Source: an uncultured Bacteroidia bacterium (GTDB taxonomy: Bacteria; Bacteroidota; Bacteroidia; Bacteroidales; UBA932). From it: DNA of 12,617 nucleotides. The DNA is taken from positions 1 through 12,617 of the forward strand of contig CACYEB010000205.1 in the NCBI GenBank assembly GCA_902773305.1, read 5' to 3'. Under the pieces are notes generated by a model. That model was not told where the DNA came from. It did no database searches and saw only the letters and a list, made by a program, of their open reading frames with translations. Below are positions 1-5,979 of the stretch, piece by piece (within the stretch, counting starts at the first letter, position 1; each line of letters begins with the position of its first letter). A program made the translations under genes and the position numbers.

Positions 1-31
1 CAGAGAGCATACTTTTGAAGTAGTCTTTCAT
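1..31 (-). CDS. 5' end of a further minus-strand gene, possibly signal peptide peptidase SppA (partial)
   Basis: A CAT at 29-31 opens a minus-strand reading frame that runs to the left edge and reads MKDYFKSMLS. It lies 80 bases downstream of the stop of the 149-residue gene, on the same strand, and is probably the next gene of that unit. The opening resembles from memory the N-termini of Bacteroidetes SppA (67K-type signal peptide peptidase), which start with MKDF-like residues before a membrane segment. Ten residues cannot prove this, so the identity is a guess and only the presence of a plausible start is seen. Confidence 0.35.
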   Translation of the reverse strand, partial: MKDYFKSMLS

Positions 32-39
32 AGTGATTT

Positions 40-69
40 TCTTCGGTTTTCAAAAAACGATGCCGAAGA
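40..69 (-). promoter_or_regulatory. Inverted repeat with overlapping candidate -7 box upstream of the left-edge gene
   Basis: Seven-base arms at 40-46 (TCTTCGG) and 63-69 (CCGAAGA) are perfectly complementary around a 16-base A/T-rich spacer. The repeat sits 8 bases ahead of the minus-strand start at 31. On the minus strand TATCTTCG at 64-71 matches the Bacteroidetes -7 element TAnnTTTG with one mismatch and overlaps one arm. No T-tract follows the hairpin in either direction, so a terminator is unlikely; an operator or leader hairpin is possible. The function is inferred. Confidence 0.3.
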
Positions 70-111
70 TAGTAAAAAAATGGGACCCGGCCAAAAGAAT
101 AGCCCTGCCGA

Positions 112-561
112 TTATGCCTGGGTCCACTTGTAGCCGAGTTTGGCCAGGATGTGGCTGGCACCCAGGGTGTACATTGTGGCGACAGCCCCGGCAACGGCGT
201 TGTAGGCGTCCACACTGCCCGGCTCCACTCCGCTGTGGCGCAGCAAACCGTGCGCTTCGGTGGCCTTGGAGCGGAAGAAGTCGGCCAGGTTCAGGGCCTG
301 CGGACTGTCCAGTTCAAGGCCGAGGATGTCCGTCGTGATGTGTTCGTCCATATAGTCGAATCCCCTCTCGCCGCAATAGAAAGCATAGTCGCAATCTTTA
401 TACGTTTCCCAGTCGCGGTCCCAGAGGCAGGCCACCGCGGCTCCCAGATAGGCAGCCCAGGCCAGCACCACTTCGGGGTAGCCGTTGAATTCCTTCACGG
501 CGTCGGCCATATATCCGGGCGCGAGCCGTTCCCAGGTCTGCTCAAAGTCGGGGGTGAGCAT
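112..561 (-). CDS. Conserved-looking hypothetical protein, 149 aa, coupled to the lipid acyltransferases
   Basis: I do not recognise a family. The protein has 149 residues, no signal peptide, and looks largely helical. Two stretches are rich in Ala, Val and Leu (about 31-46 and 114-138), too polar in places to call confident membrane segments. A middle section with several aromatic and acidic residues (about 48-75) contains Cys57 and Cys63. Its ATG at 561-559 shares one base with the TGA of the preceding acyltransferase gene (TGATG), a typical translational-coupling arrangement, so it is very probably co-translated with that gene. The context suggests a role in, or next to, amino-acyl lipid synthesis or envelope maintenance. 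That is inference from position only; no catalytic motif is visible. Confidence 0.8.
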   Translation of the reverse strand: MLTPDFEQTWERLAPGYMADAVKEFNGYPEVVLAWAAYLGAAVACLWDRDWETYKDCDYAFYCGERGFDYMDEHITTDILGLELDSPQALNLADFFRSKATEAHGLLRHSGVEPGSVDAYNAVAGAVATMYTLGASHILAKLGYKWTQA

Positions 562-1616
562 CAGGCTTTGTTTCTCTTGCGTTTGAACCGCTCAAAGATG
601 GCGAACTTGCGTTTGTGCCGGTGTTCGGCGAGCCTGTCCACGGTCTCCTTGCTCATCTTGGGGAAGCGCTTGCGTACCCTCGATACCCACTCGCTCACCG
701 AGGCCAGCGTATGGCGGTCGCGCTTCTCGGGGTACATCTCGGTGTAGCATATCATAATGCCGGTCTCCTCAACATCGGAGAACTCATCGTTGATGGCGGT
801 TCCCAGCATCTTCATGGAGGGAGAACTGTTCATATAAGAGTTCACCAGCGGAGGGATGTTGGTGCCGAGCTTGCGCACCGCTTCCTTGAGGTTGCGGTAG
901 TCGTCCTTGAACTCCGTGTCCTTGAGTATCAGGTCCATCAGCCGGGGATTGGTTTCGGGCATCACGGGCTTTATGGGGCGCACCAGCTCCTCGGGGTCGG
1001 GGAAGTGTTTCCAGAGGAAATGGAGTATCAGGTCGCGGGAAGTGCGGTCGTAAGAAGGGTACATAGTCATCTTCCCGAAGAAATAGATGATGCTGGGGTG
1101 CTCGTTAACCACGGCTGCGATGCCGTCCCAGAGATTGTCCAGCGCATAGAGCGCCTTGGCTCCGGCGCGCGAACTCTGGTAGTCGGGGGTCACGAAACTG
1201 CGGCCCAGCTCCATAGTGTGGGGCAGGTACTCCTTTATGAAAGTTTCGCTGAAGCGGAACATATGGGTGGTGGCGAGCAGCGGCTGCCCGTCTTCCCTCA
1301 GTTTGACGTCCGGGCCGAGGATATACCGGTAGCCGCCCAGGATGGCCTTGGAGTCGGGATCCCACACCACAATCTGCTTGTAGGGGACCTCCATAGTGTC
1401 GAACTCGTCTATATCGACCTCCCCGCCGCTGCCGCCGCCACCTTCGCGGAACGAAATCTCGCGCAGGCGGCCTATCTCCTGCATAACGTTGGGAGAGTCG
1501 TGGGCATCCACCACATAAATCACATTGCCGCCCTTGTTGGTGTTGCAAAGCCGCCTTTCGGCAGTAAGTTCGGCCTCCAGTTTTTCCAGAGGAACCGGTG
1601 CAATTATCTCTTTCAT
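561..1616 (-). CDS. glsB: GNAT-family N-acyltransferase, GlsB-like (glycine/ornithine lipid synthesis)
   Basis: Predicted to acylate the amino group of an amino acid, probably glycine, giving an N-acyl-3-hydroxy-acyl lipid that a second enzyme O-acylates. Family basis: OlsB-type acetyltransferase fold (Acetyltransf_5) and the Bacteroides GlsB/GlsA glycine-lipid pathway. In the 351-residue product the core has the family-type stretches LGGYRYILG (93-101) and ELGRSFVTPDYQ (136-147), then a longer C-terminal half ending in a very basic tail (about 332-351) that could contact the membrane. I chose the ATG at 1616, although the frame is open to 1652, because 1616 gives an ATGA overlap with the upstream stop and a normal N-terminus (MKEIIAPVPL). 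A run of glycines (59-65) lies before the core. Acceptance of ornithine, serine or another amine cannot be excluded. Confidence 0.8.
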   Translation of the reverse strand: MKEIIAPVPLEKLEAELTAERRLCNTNKGGNVIYVVDAHDSPNVMQEIGRLREISFREGGGGSGGEVDIDEFDTMEVPYKQIVVWDPDSKAILGGYRYILGPDVKLREDGQPLLATTHMFRFSETFIKEYLPHTMELGRSFVTPDYQSSRAGAKALYALDNLWDGIAAVVNEHPSIIYFFGKMTMYPSYDRTSRDLILHFLWKHFPDPEELVRPIKPVMPETNPRLMDLILKDTEFKDDYRNLKEAVRKLGTNIPPLVNSYMNSSPSMKMLGTAINDEFSDVEETGIMICYTEMYPEKRDRHTLASVSEWVSRVRKRFPKMSKETVDRLAEHRHKRKFAIFERFKRKRNKA

Positions 1617-2437
1617 AACTGATATACTTTTTCGCGAACCCAGGCCGCCCACTGTGCAGGTGTCTTGCTGCTGTCGAACGTTTCGGGCGGGAGAGGCTTG
1701 CCAAATGTTATTTTAAATGTCTTATGCTGGTTGCGATAGAGTTCGTCGGGCAAGAACAGCATCGCGATGTTGAATTTGATACCGAGCCATTTGCACAGAT
1801 TGGCCACGTTGTAGAAGCGGTTGGAGTTGCGCCCCTCAAAGTGGATGGGCACCACCCAGCGTCCCGTGGCGACGCTCTCCTGCACGAAGTTCTTGCCCCA
1901 CGGAAGATCCTGTATCTTGCCGTTTATCCTGCGAGAGCAGAGCCCGGCGGGGAAAATTATCATATTGTTGTCCGACTCGTAGCCCTCTTTTATGAGTCTT
2001 GGGAGGTTGCGCGACTGTCCGCCGGTCTTGTTGATGGGTATGCAGATAGGGGCGAGCCCCTTGAGAGCCATAAGGAAATCGTTTACCATCAGCCTGATGT
2101 TGCTGCCGAAGTGCTGTCCCACGATGCTGGCCACGGCTACCCCGTCGGGACCGCCCAGCGGGTGGTTGCTCACAAAAGTGAGACGGGACCCCTCGGGGAC
2201 CACCACGTTTTCCAGTCCGTGGACATCGAGCGTCACATCGAGATATTTCATACTCTCGGTACAGAAGTCCAACCCCTCATAGCCCTTGGTGGCCATTCCG
2301 TTCAGGAAATCCTGATGGATGAAACGCTTCAACCAGTTTATAAGCCATTTGGGAATCTTCTTGCCCGGAAATTTGGTGGCGACGACTTTGTCGAGGTCGA
2401 TTGCCCAGTCGGGACGTGGTGTAGGGGTGCCGTTCAT
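1613..2437 (-). CDS. glsA: PlsC-like O-acyltransferase, GlsA-like (glycine lipid synthesis)
   Basis: A 274-residue lysophospholipid-acyltransferase-fold protein, predicted to transfer a second acyl chain to the hydroxyl of the N-acylated amino acid made by the next gene. Acyltransferase block I is SNHPLGGPDG (90-99): His92 and Asp98 are separated by five residues, against four in canonical PlsC (HX4D). I recall this HPLGG form in the Bacteroidetes and OlsF-type branch. Block III is represented by FPAGLCSRR (162-170). VVPIHFEGRNSNRFY (195-209) is the usual late block around a Pro. No membrane segment is obvious, so it is probably a peripheral inner-membrane enzyme. It is first in the minus-strand operon, and its TGA overlaps the next ATG by four bases (ATGA). 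A general 1-acyl-glycerol-3-phosphate acyltransferase is the main alternative. Confidence 0.78.
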   Translation of the reverse strand: MNGTPTPRPDWAIDLDKVVATKFPGKKIPKWLINWLKRFIHQDFLNGMATKGYEGLDFCTESMKYLDVTLDVHGLENVVVPEGSRLTFVSNHPLGGPDGVAVASIVGQHFGSNIRLMVNDFLMALKGLAPICIPINKTGGQSRNLPRLIKEGYESDNNMIIFPAGLCSRRINGKIQDLPWGKNFVQESVATGRWVVPIHFEGRNSNRFYNVANLCKWLGIKFNIAMLFLPDELYRNQHKTFKITFGKPLPPETFDSSKTPAQWAAWVREKVYQL

Positions 2438-2460
2438 AACACGTTATCGGTAAAACAATC

Positions 2461-2468
2461 CAAAAATA
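2461..2468 (-). promoter_or_regulatory. Candidate -7 box for the acyltransferase operon
   Basis: The minus strand reads TATTTTTG, an exact match to the Bacteroidetes sigma-ABfr -7 consensus TAnnTTTG, 23 bases before the glsA-like ATG. I found no TTTG-like -33 element at the usual 19-20 base spacing, and the region is AT-rich, so a chance match is possible. Confidence 0.4.
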
Positions 2469-2491
2469 ATTAAAAATAACCAATTCGGCTT

Positions 2492-2499
2492 TATATTTG
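2492..2499 (+). promoter_or_regulatory. Candidate -7 box for the hydrolase-glycosyltransferase unit
   Basis: The plus strand reads TATATTTG, an exact TAnnTTTG match, 34 bases before the ATG at 2534. That would leave a leader of roughly 25-30 bases. No convincing -33 element is seen. It lies 23 bases to the right of the opposing -7 candidate, so each promoter's upstream contacts would fall on or near the other's core element. The rest of the 96-bp divergent gap (2438-2533) is AT-rich without further structure that I could find. Confidence 0.45.
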
Positions 2500-2533
2500 T
2501 ACGTTAATTCGCAAATTCTAAAAATTGAATAAG

Positions 2534-3076
2534 ATGAGCAAATATGCAGTTATCGTCGTTGATATGGTCAACGATTTTGTAACAGGGGTCATCGCACATC
2601 CCAGAATCAAAAATATCGTAGAGCCTATCCGCGAACTTCTTGAGAAGGCCCGTGCAGCCGGCGTGCCGGTTTTCTATGCCAACGACAGCCACACTCCCGA
2701 GATTGACAAGGAGTTCAAGGTCTGGGGCCCCCACGCAGTCGAGGGAACCTGGGGTGCGGAGGTCATCGACGAACTCAAGCCCCAGAAGGGCGACGTCCTC
2801 ATCCCCAAGAAGACCTACAGCGGCTTTTTCCAGACCCCGCTGGAGCTTGACCTCCGCGAGAAGGGTGTGGACACAGTAATCATTACCGGCTGGCAGGCTG
2901 ACTGCTGCTGTCGTCACACCAGTGCCGACGCCTTCTTCCGCGGCTTCAACATCGTGGTTCCCCGAGAAACCACCGATACGCTGACCCAGGAAGACTGCGA
3001 CCGCGGTCTGGAATATATCAAAAACATCTACGGCGGCACCATCTGCAGCCTGAAAGACCTGCCTTTCTGGAAATAA
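2534..3076 (+). CDS. Nicotinamidase-like cysteine hydrolase (isochorismatase superfamily)
   Basis: A 180-residue cytosolic amidohydrolase. The expected triad is present: Asp10 in VVDMVNDF, Lys92 or Lys93 in IPKKTYSGFF, and Cys125 in GWQADCCCRHTS. Residues matching the metal ligands of nicotinamidases also appear: Asp51 and His53 (NDSH) and His67 in GPHAVEGTWGAE, a stretch close to the nicotinamidase consensus. This favours nicotinamide to nicotinate plus ammonia (NAD salvage, PncA-like) over a metal-free isochorismatase-type hydrolase, but the substrate is not settled; ureidoacrylate-type amides are an alternative. The catalytic Cys is flanked by Cys124 and Cys126. I chose the ATG at 2534; an in-frame TTG three codons upstream (2525) is unnecessary. 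The glycosyltransferase follows after six bases, so the two are co-transcribed. Confidence 0.8.
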   Translation: MSKYAVIVVDMVNDFVTGVIAHPRIKNIVEPIRELLEKARAAGVPVFYANDSHTPEIDKEFKVWGPHAVEGTWGAEVIDELKPQKGDVLIPKKTYSGFFQTPLELDLREKGVDTVIITGWQADCCCRHTSADAFFRGFNIVVPRETTDTLTQEDCDRGLEYIKNIYGGTICSLKDLPFWK

Positions 3077-3082
3077 AAACGG

Positions 3083-4321
3083 ATGAAAGTAGGGTTGTTC
3101 CTGGACACCTTCTATCCTATGGTGGACGGTGTCATAAAAGTTGTTGACAACTATGCCACCCGCCTTGCAAAAAAGGGCGAGGTGGTGTTGTTCTGTCCCG
3201 GAGTGAAAGGGTACGACGAAGCAGAAGACAAGAAATATCCCTACGAAATAGTGCGTTGTCACAGCCTTCCGCTGGGCGGTCTGGATTATTCCCTTCCGCT
3301 GGGGACGGTGGATCCCAAGTTTCAGATACCGCTCTCCCGCAGCAAGGTGGATCTGGTACACATCCATTCGCCGTTTACCCTTGGCATCGCCGGCACATTT
3401 TACGCCAAAACCCGCAATGTGCCGCTGATTGCCACCCTGCACTCGCAGTACCGTCAGGACTTTGCCCGCCAGCTGAAACTGGAGCCGGCCGTAAAGGTGG
3501 CCCTCTCTACCGTGATGATGACCTTCAATGCCTGTGACGAGTGCTGGGCGGTGAATGATGCCATCAAGGCTCTTTATCAGAAGGAGTACGGCCTTACCGC
3601 CCCCTGCAAGGTGGTGCAGAACGCCACCGACCACGTTCCGGTGGCCGATCCAGCGGCAGCTGCCGCCCGCGTAAACGCCCGTTACGGTCTTGCCGGCGAC
3701 GACGTGGTTTTCCTGTTCGTGGGCCGCATAAACTTTATCAAGAACATCGATTTCACAGTGCGTGCGCTCAGGATTCTCAAGGACCGCGGGCATAATTTCA
3801 AGATGATTTTCGTGGGACAGGGGCAGGATGAGCATAAGCTTGCCGACCTTGTAGAATCCCTCGATTTGCAGGACAGGGTCATTATGGCCGGCCTGGTAAG
3901 CGAGCGGGAAGATTTGCAGGACCTCTACTCCCGCGCCAAACTTTTCCTGTTCCCGTCGCTCTACGACGCCAACTCACTGGTTCAGATAGAAGCGGCCTGT
4001 CAGGGGACGCCGTCCGTGTTCCTGAAAGGTGCCCGAACCGCCGCTACTGTGACCGACGGGGTTAACGCCATTGTCTGCGAACCCACTGAAGAGGCCTTTG
4101 CCGGCAGGATAGAAGAGGTGATGAACAACGAGGCTGAGTACCGGCGTCTCTCCGACGCCGCCCGGGAGCAGCTCTATGTTGACTGGGACGATGTCGTGGA
4201 CGGGGTTTACGAGAAATACCAGGAGATAGTGGAGGCCAAGAAGCAGGACGTCGAATCCCGCAAACTATCGAACCGTCTGCGCCAGGCATTCCTGCCGGAC
4301 GTCGAAGACACCCAACTCTAA
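3083..4321 (+). CDS. Glycosyltransferase family 4 (GT-B fold), possibly lipid- or envelope-directed
   Basis: A 412-residue GT-B enzyme. The N-terminal acceptor domain starts GLFLDTFYPMVDGV (4-17), with HIHSPFTLG (93-101) in the usual place. The C-terminal donor domain begins near VGRINFIKNID (213-223) and carries GQGQDEHKL (245-253) and FPSLYDANSLVQIEA (290-304). The usual EX7E donor motif appears as DX7E (Asp295, Glu303), a form I associate with the YD-type subfamily near diacylglycerol glucosyltransferases. No signal peptide is seen, so it should act at the cytoplasmic face of the inner membrane, with a UDP-sugar as likely donor. The acceptor is unknown. It follows the hydrolase gene by six bases; its TAA overlaps the opposing gene's TAG end by four bases. 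Proximity to the acyltransferases makes a glycolipid product tempting but unproven. Confidence 0.85.
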   Translation: MKVGLFLDTFYPMVDGVIKVVDNYATRLAKKGEVVLFCPGVKGYDEAEDKKYPYEIVRCHSLPLGGLDYSLPLGTVDPKFQIPLSRSKVDLVHIHSPFTLGIAGTFYAKTRNVPLIATLHSQYRQDFARQLKLEPAVKVALSTVMMTFNACDECWAVNDAIKALYQKEYGLTAPCKVVQNATDHVPVADPAAAAARVNARYGLAGDDVVFLFVGRINFIKNIDFTVRALRILKDRGHNFKMIFVGQGQDEHKLADLVESLDLQDRVIMAGLVSEREDLQDLYSRAKLFLFPSLYDANSLVQIEAACQGTPSVFLKGARTAATVTDGVNAIVCEPTEEAFAGRIEEVMNNEAEYRRLSDAAREQLYVDWDDVVDGVYEKYQEIVEAKKQDVESRKLSNRLRQAFLPDVEDTQL

Positions 4322-5934
4322 TAACTGAATCCAAGATTATCCAGGCCCCGGCAAACGTCGGGGTCTTTCATAAACGTGTTCCACAGCAGGCCGCTGCGGT
4401 AATTCTCTATCATACATACGATGGGCCCCTGGTCTATGGCGATATAGCTGGTGGCGAACCAGCGGTCTTCCGGACAGAATGCATCGTAGAAGCCGTAGTC
4501 GCCCAGCAGACGGTCGCCAAGACGGTAGTAAAAATATTCCAGGGCGGACAATGACTCATCTGGAGTGTAGGGCATACTGGACAGTGCGGCCGTAGGGGCT
4601 ATGGTACCACGGTCGTTGGTGGGAGAAGATGCTGTATAACCTCCCTTGATATCGCTGGCGGTCAGTCCCCAGCAACAGTCGCTGTAGCCATATTTGTTCT
4701 TCGGATTGGCGGCGCAGTAGGCGTGATTGATCCTGGCGTGGGCCACGTTCTGCTCCCAGTAATCAGCATAAGAGTCAGCCAGGTTGCGGGGATCCAGACC
4801 CAGGAACGAGTAGTGGGAGAAGAAGAGGGGGCCGCCGTAGTCAGGGCCCAGAGGGAGGGTTATGCCATAGAACTTCTTGTTGTTCCGGCCGGGTGCCCAG
4901 CCGTGGTCGTAAACTTCCTTCGATATTCTGTGTGTGGGCGAGGATGCTGCCAGCACATACACTATCAGCGCCTCGTTCCAGCCCCGTATCTGCATATTCA
5001 TCTGCCACGCGTATTCTGGCGACCAGTGCCAGTAAAGCGCTCTTTGCCCACCCCGGGTAAACCAGTCCCATTCCACCGCTTCCCAAAGGGCGGTGATGTT
5101 ACTGCGAAGGACGCTTTCGGCATCGTCGTGGCCGTCAAAGAAAGCCCTTAGGGTCAGCAGGCCCTCCATAAGGAAAGCGGTCTCTACCAGGTCGGCCCCG
5201 TTGTCGTAAGTACTGAAGGCCAACGCCTTGCCGGTGGTACCGTCGAGCCAGTGGGAGAAGGCACCGTGAAAACGCTCGGCTTTGGTGGAGAGGAAATCAA
5301 CCACCTTCAATGCGCGTTCGCACCCCTCTTCGCGGCTTATGAAGCCCCTCTTGATACCCACAGGAATAGCCATCAGGCCGAAACCGCTGCCACCGGCGGT
5401 CACGGTTTCTCCACTGGTATTGCGCTCGCGCGCCAGTCCGCTCACCGGATGTGCGAAATCCCAGAAATATTTGAAAGTGCGCTTTTGAACCAGTGTGAGA
5501 AGGTCGTCGGTGGAGATGCGGGGGAAGACCTCTTTGTCATCGATCGGCTCAGGGACTGTTGTAAAATGGAAGATATATTCATCTGCAAGGCGGATTCCAA
5601 ATACCTGTCCTTGAAGGAGAGCCAGAGTATAAGAGTGAGAATGCCGGAGAGTCTCCGTGGGTTTGAGGATGACAGTCCTTTCGTCTTCTCCGGCCGTAAC
5701 CGTAAAATCGCCGCCGTCAAACACTATGGCCTTGACATCCGTCAAATCTACCGGTTTGGAGAATACCAGCCTGAATACGACACCGTCTGTCGGAATATTC
5801 TTTTCAATCTGGCGATGACGGATGGTGTGGCCGCATAACTGAGCCTCCTGGAGTATGCCGGATTGCACCTCCCCAGAGGGTTTGCTGCAGCCGAAAGCAA
5901 GCAGCAAAACCGCTATAGACAAAAACCTTTTCAT
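4318..5934 (-). CDS. GH144-type glycoamylase-fold hydrolase lipoprotein with N-terminal Ig-like domain
   Basis: A 538-residue lipoprotein, last gene of the PUL. The signal peptide ends LLAFGC, with Cys16 as the lipidated residue. Residues about 50-126 look like a bacterial Ig-like beta domain. From about 135 to the end it is the PF10091 glycoamylase (alpha/alpha)6 fold, with YFWDFAHPVSGLARERN (156-172), FHGAFSHWLDG (222-232), YDNGADLVETAFL (243-255), LYWHWSPEY (300-308), IRGWNEALIVYVLAASSP (316-333), GGPLFFSHYSFLGLDPR (367-383) and a typical C-terminus, YRSGLLWNTF (512-521). Characterised GH144 members are an endo-beta-1,2-glucanase (Chitinophaga arvensicola) and a sophorose-releasing enzyme (Parabacteroides distasonis), so beta-1,2-glucan is the inferred substrate. 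The residues after Cys16 (SKPSG) lack an acidic surface-export signal, so a periplasm-facing location is possible. The name glucoamylase used in databases should not be taken as activity on starch. Confidence 0.85.
   Translation of the reverse strand: MKRFLSIAVLLLAFGCSKPSGEVQSGILQEAQLCGHTIRHRQIEKNIPTDGVVFRLVFSKPVDLTDVKAIVFDGGDFTVTAGEDERTVILKPTETLRHSHSYTLALLQGQVFGIRLADEYIFHFTTVPEPIDDKEVFPRISTDDLLTLVQKRTFKYFWDFAHPVSGLARERNTSGETVTAGGSGFGLMAIPVGIKRGFISREEGCERALKVVDFLSTKAERFHGAFSHWLDGTTGKALAFSTYDNGADLVETAFLMEGLLTLRAFFDGHDDAESVLRSNITALWEAVEWDWFTRGGQRALYWHWSPEYAWQMNMQIRGWNEALIVYVLAASSPTHRISKEVYDHGWAPGRNNKKFYGITLPLGPDYGGPLFFSHYSFLGLDPRNLADSYADYWEQNVAHARINHAYCAANPKNKYGYSDCCWGLTASDIKGGYTASSPTNDRGTIAPTAALSSMPYTPDESLSALEYFYYRLGDRLLGDYGFYDAFCPEDRWFATSYIAIDQGPIVCMIENYRSGLLWNTFMKDPDVCRGLDNLGFSY
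4343..4369 (+). terminator. Terminator-like hairpin for the plus-strand unit, inside the opposing coding sequence
   Basis: A 10-bp stem (4343-4352 with 4357-4366, two G-U wobbles) closes on an AAAC loop, with a core of CCCCG paired to CGGGG. On the plus strand its 3' arm ends in and is followed by a short T-rich tail (TCTTTC). It lies 22 bases after the glycosyltransferase stop and within the last codons of the opposing GH144 gene. The T-tract is short, so this is a moderate terminator call. Confidence 0.4.
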
Positions 5935-5940
5935 TTGTGA

Positions 5941-5966
5941 CGACAGGGAGATCCCTCCCCCTGTCG
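5941..5966 (-). promoter_or_regulatory. Intercistronic hairpin before the last PUL gene
   Basis: Perfect 8-bp arms CGACAGGG (5941-5948) and CCCTGTCG (5959-5966) enclose a 10-base loop. It fills most of the 45-base gap between the LamG-lipoprotein stop (5980) and the GH144 start (5934), ending six bases before that ATG. No T-tract follows it on the minus strand, so it does not look like an intrinsic terminator. A role in mRNA stability, processing or control of translation of the last gene is inferred. Confidence 0.5.
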
Positions 5967-5979
5967 CCTAAAAACAAGA

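Noticed and set aside
72..111. A terminator after the 149-residue gene, suggested by a T7 run on the minus strand (plus 74-80)
   Set aside because: The GGGTCCC before it cannot form a stable stem, and the left-edge gene follows on the same strand.
615..1622. A 335-codon plus-strand frame antisense to the N-acyltransferase
   Set aside because: It mirrors a gene with clear family motifs; the product is rich in His, Val and Gly without domain features, typical of antisense shadow.
2525..2533. A TTG start for the hydrolase adding Met-Asn-Lys
   Set aside because: The ATG at 2534 gives a normal family N-terminus directly before the first beta-strand; the extension adds nothing.
2504..3835. A 443-codon open frame on the minus strand antisense to the hydrolase and glycosyltransferase genes
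   Set aside because: It spans two well-supported genes on the other strand, shows no recognisable domain, and is explained by codon bias of the real genes.
4270..4317. A minus-strand terminator for the PUL within the glycosyltransferase gene end
   Set aside because: Only a 4-bp CAGG/CCTG stem with a mismatch was found and no T-tract follows.
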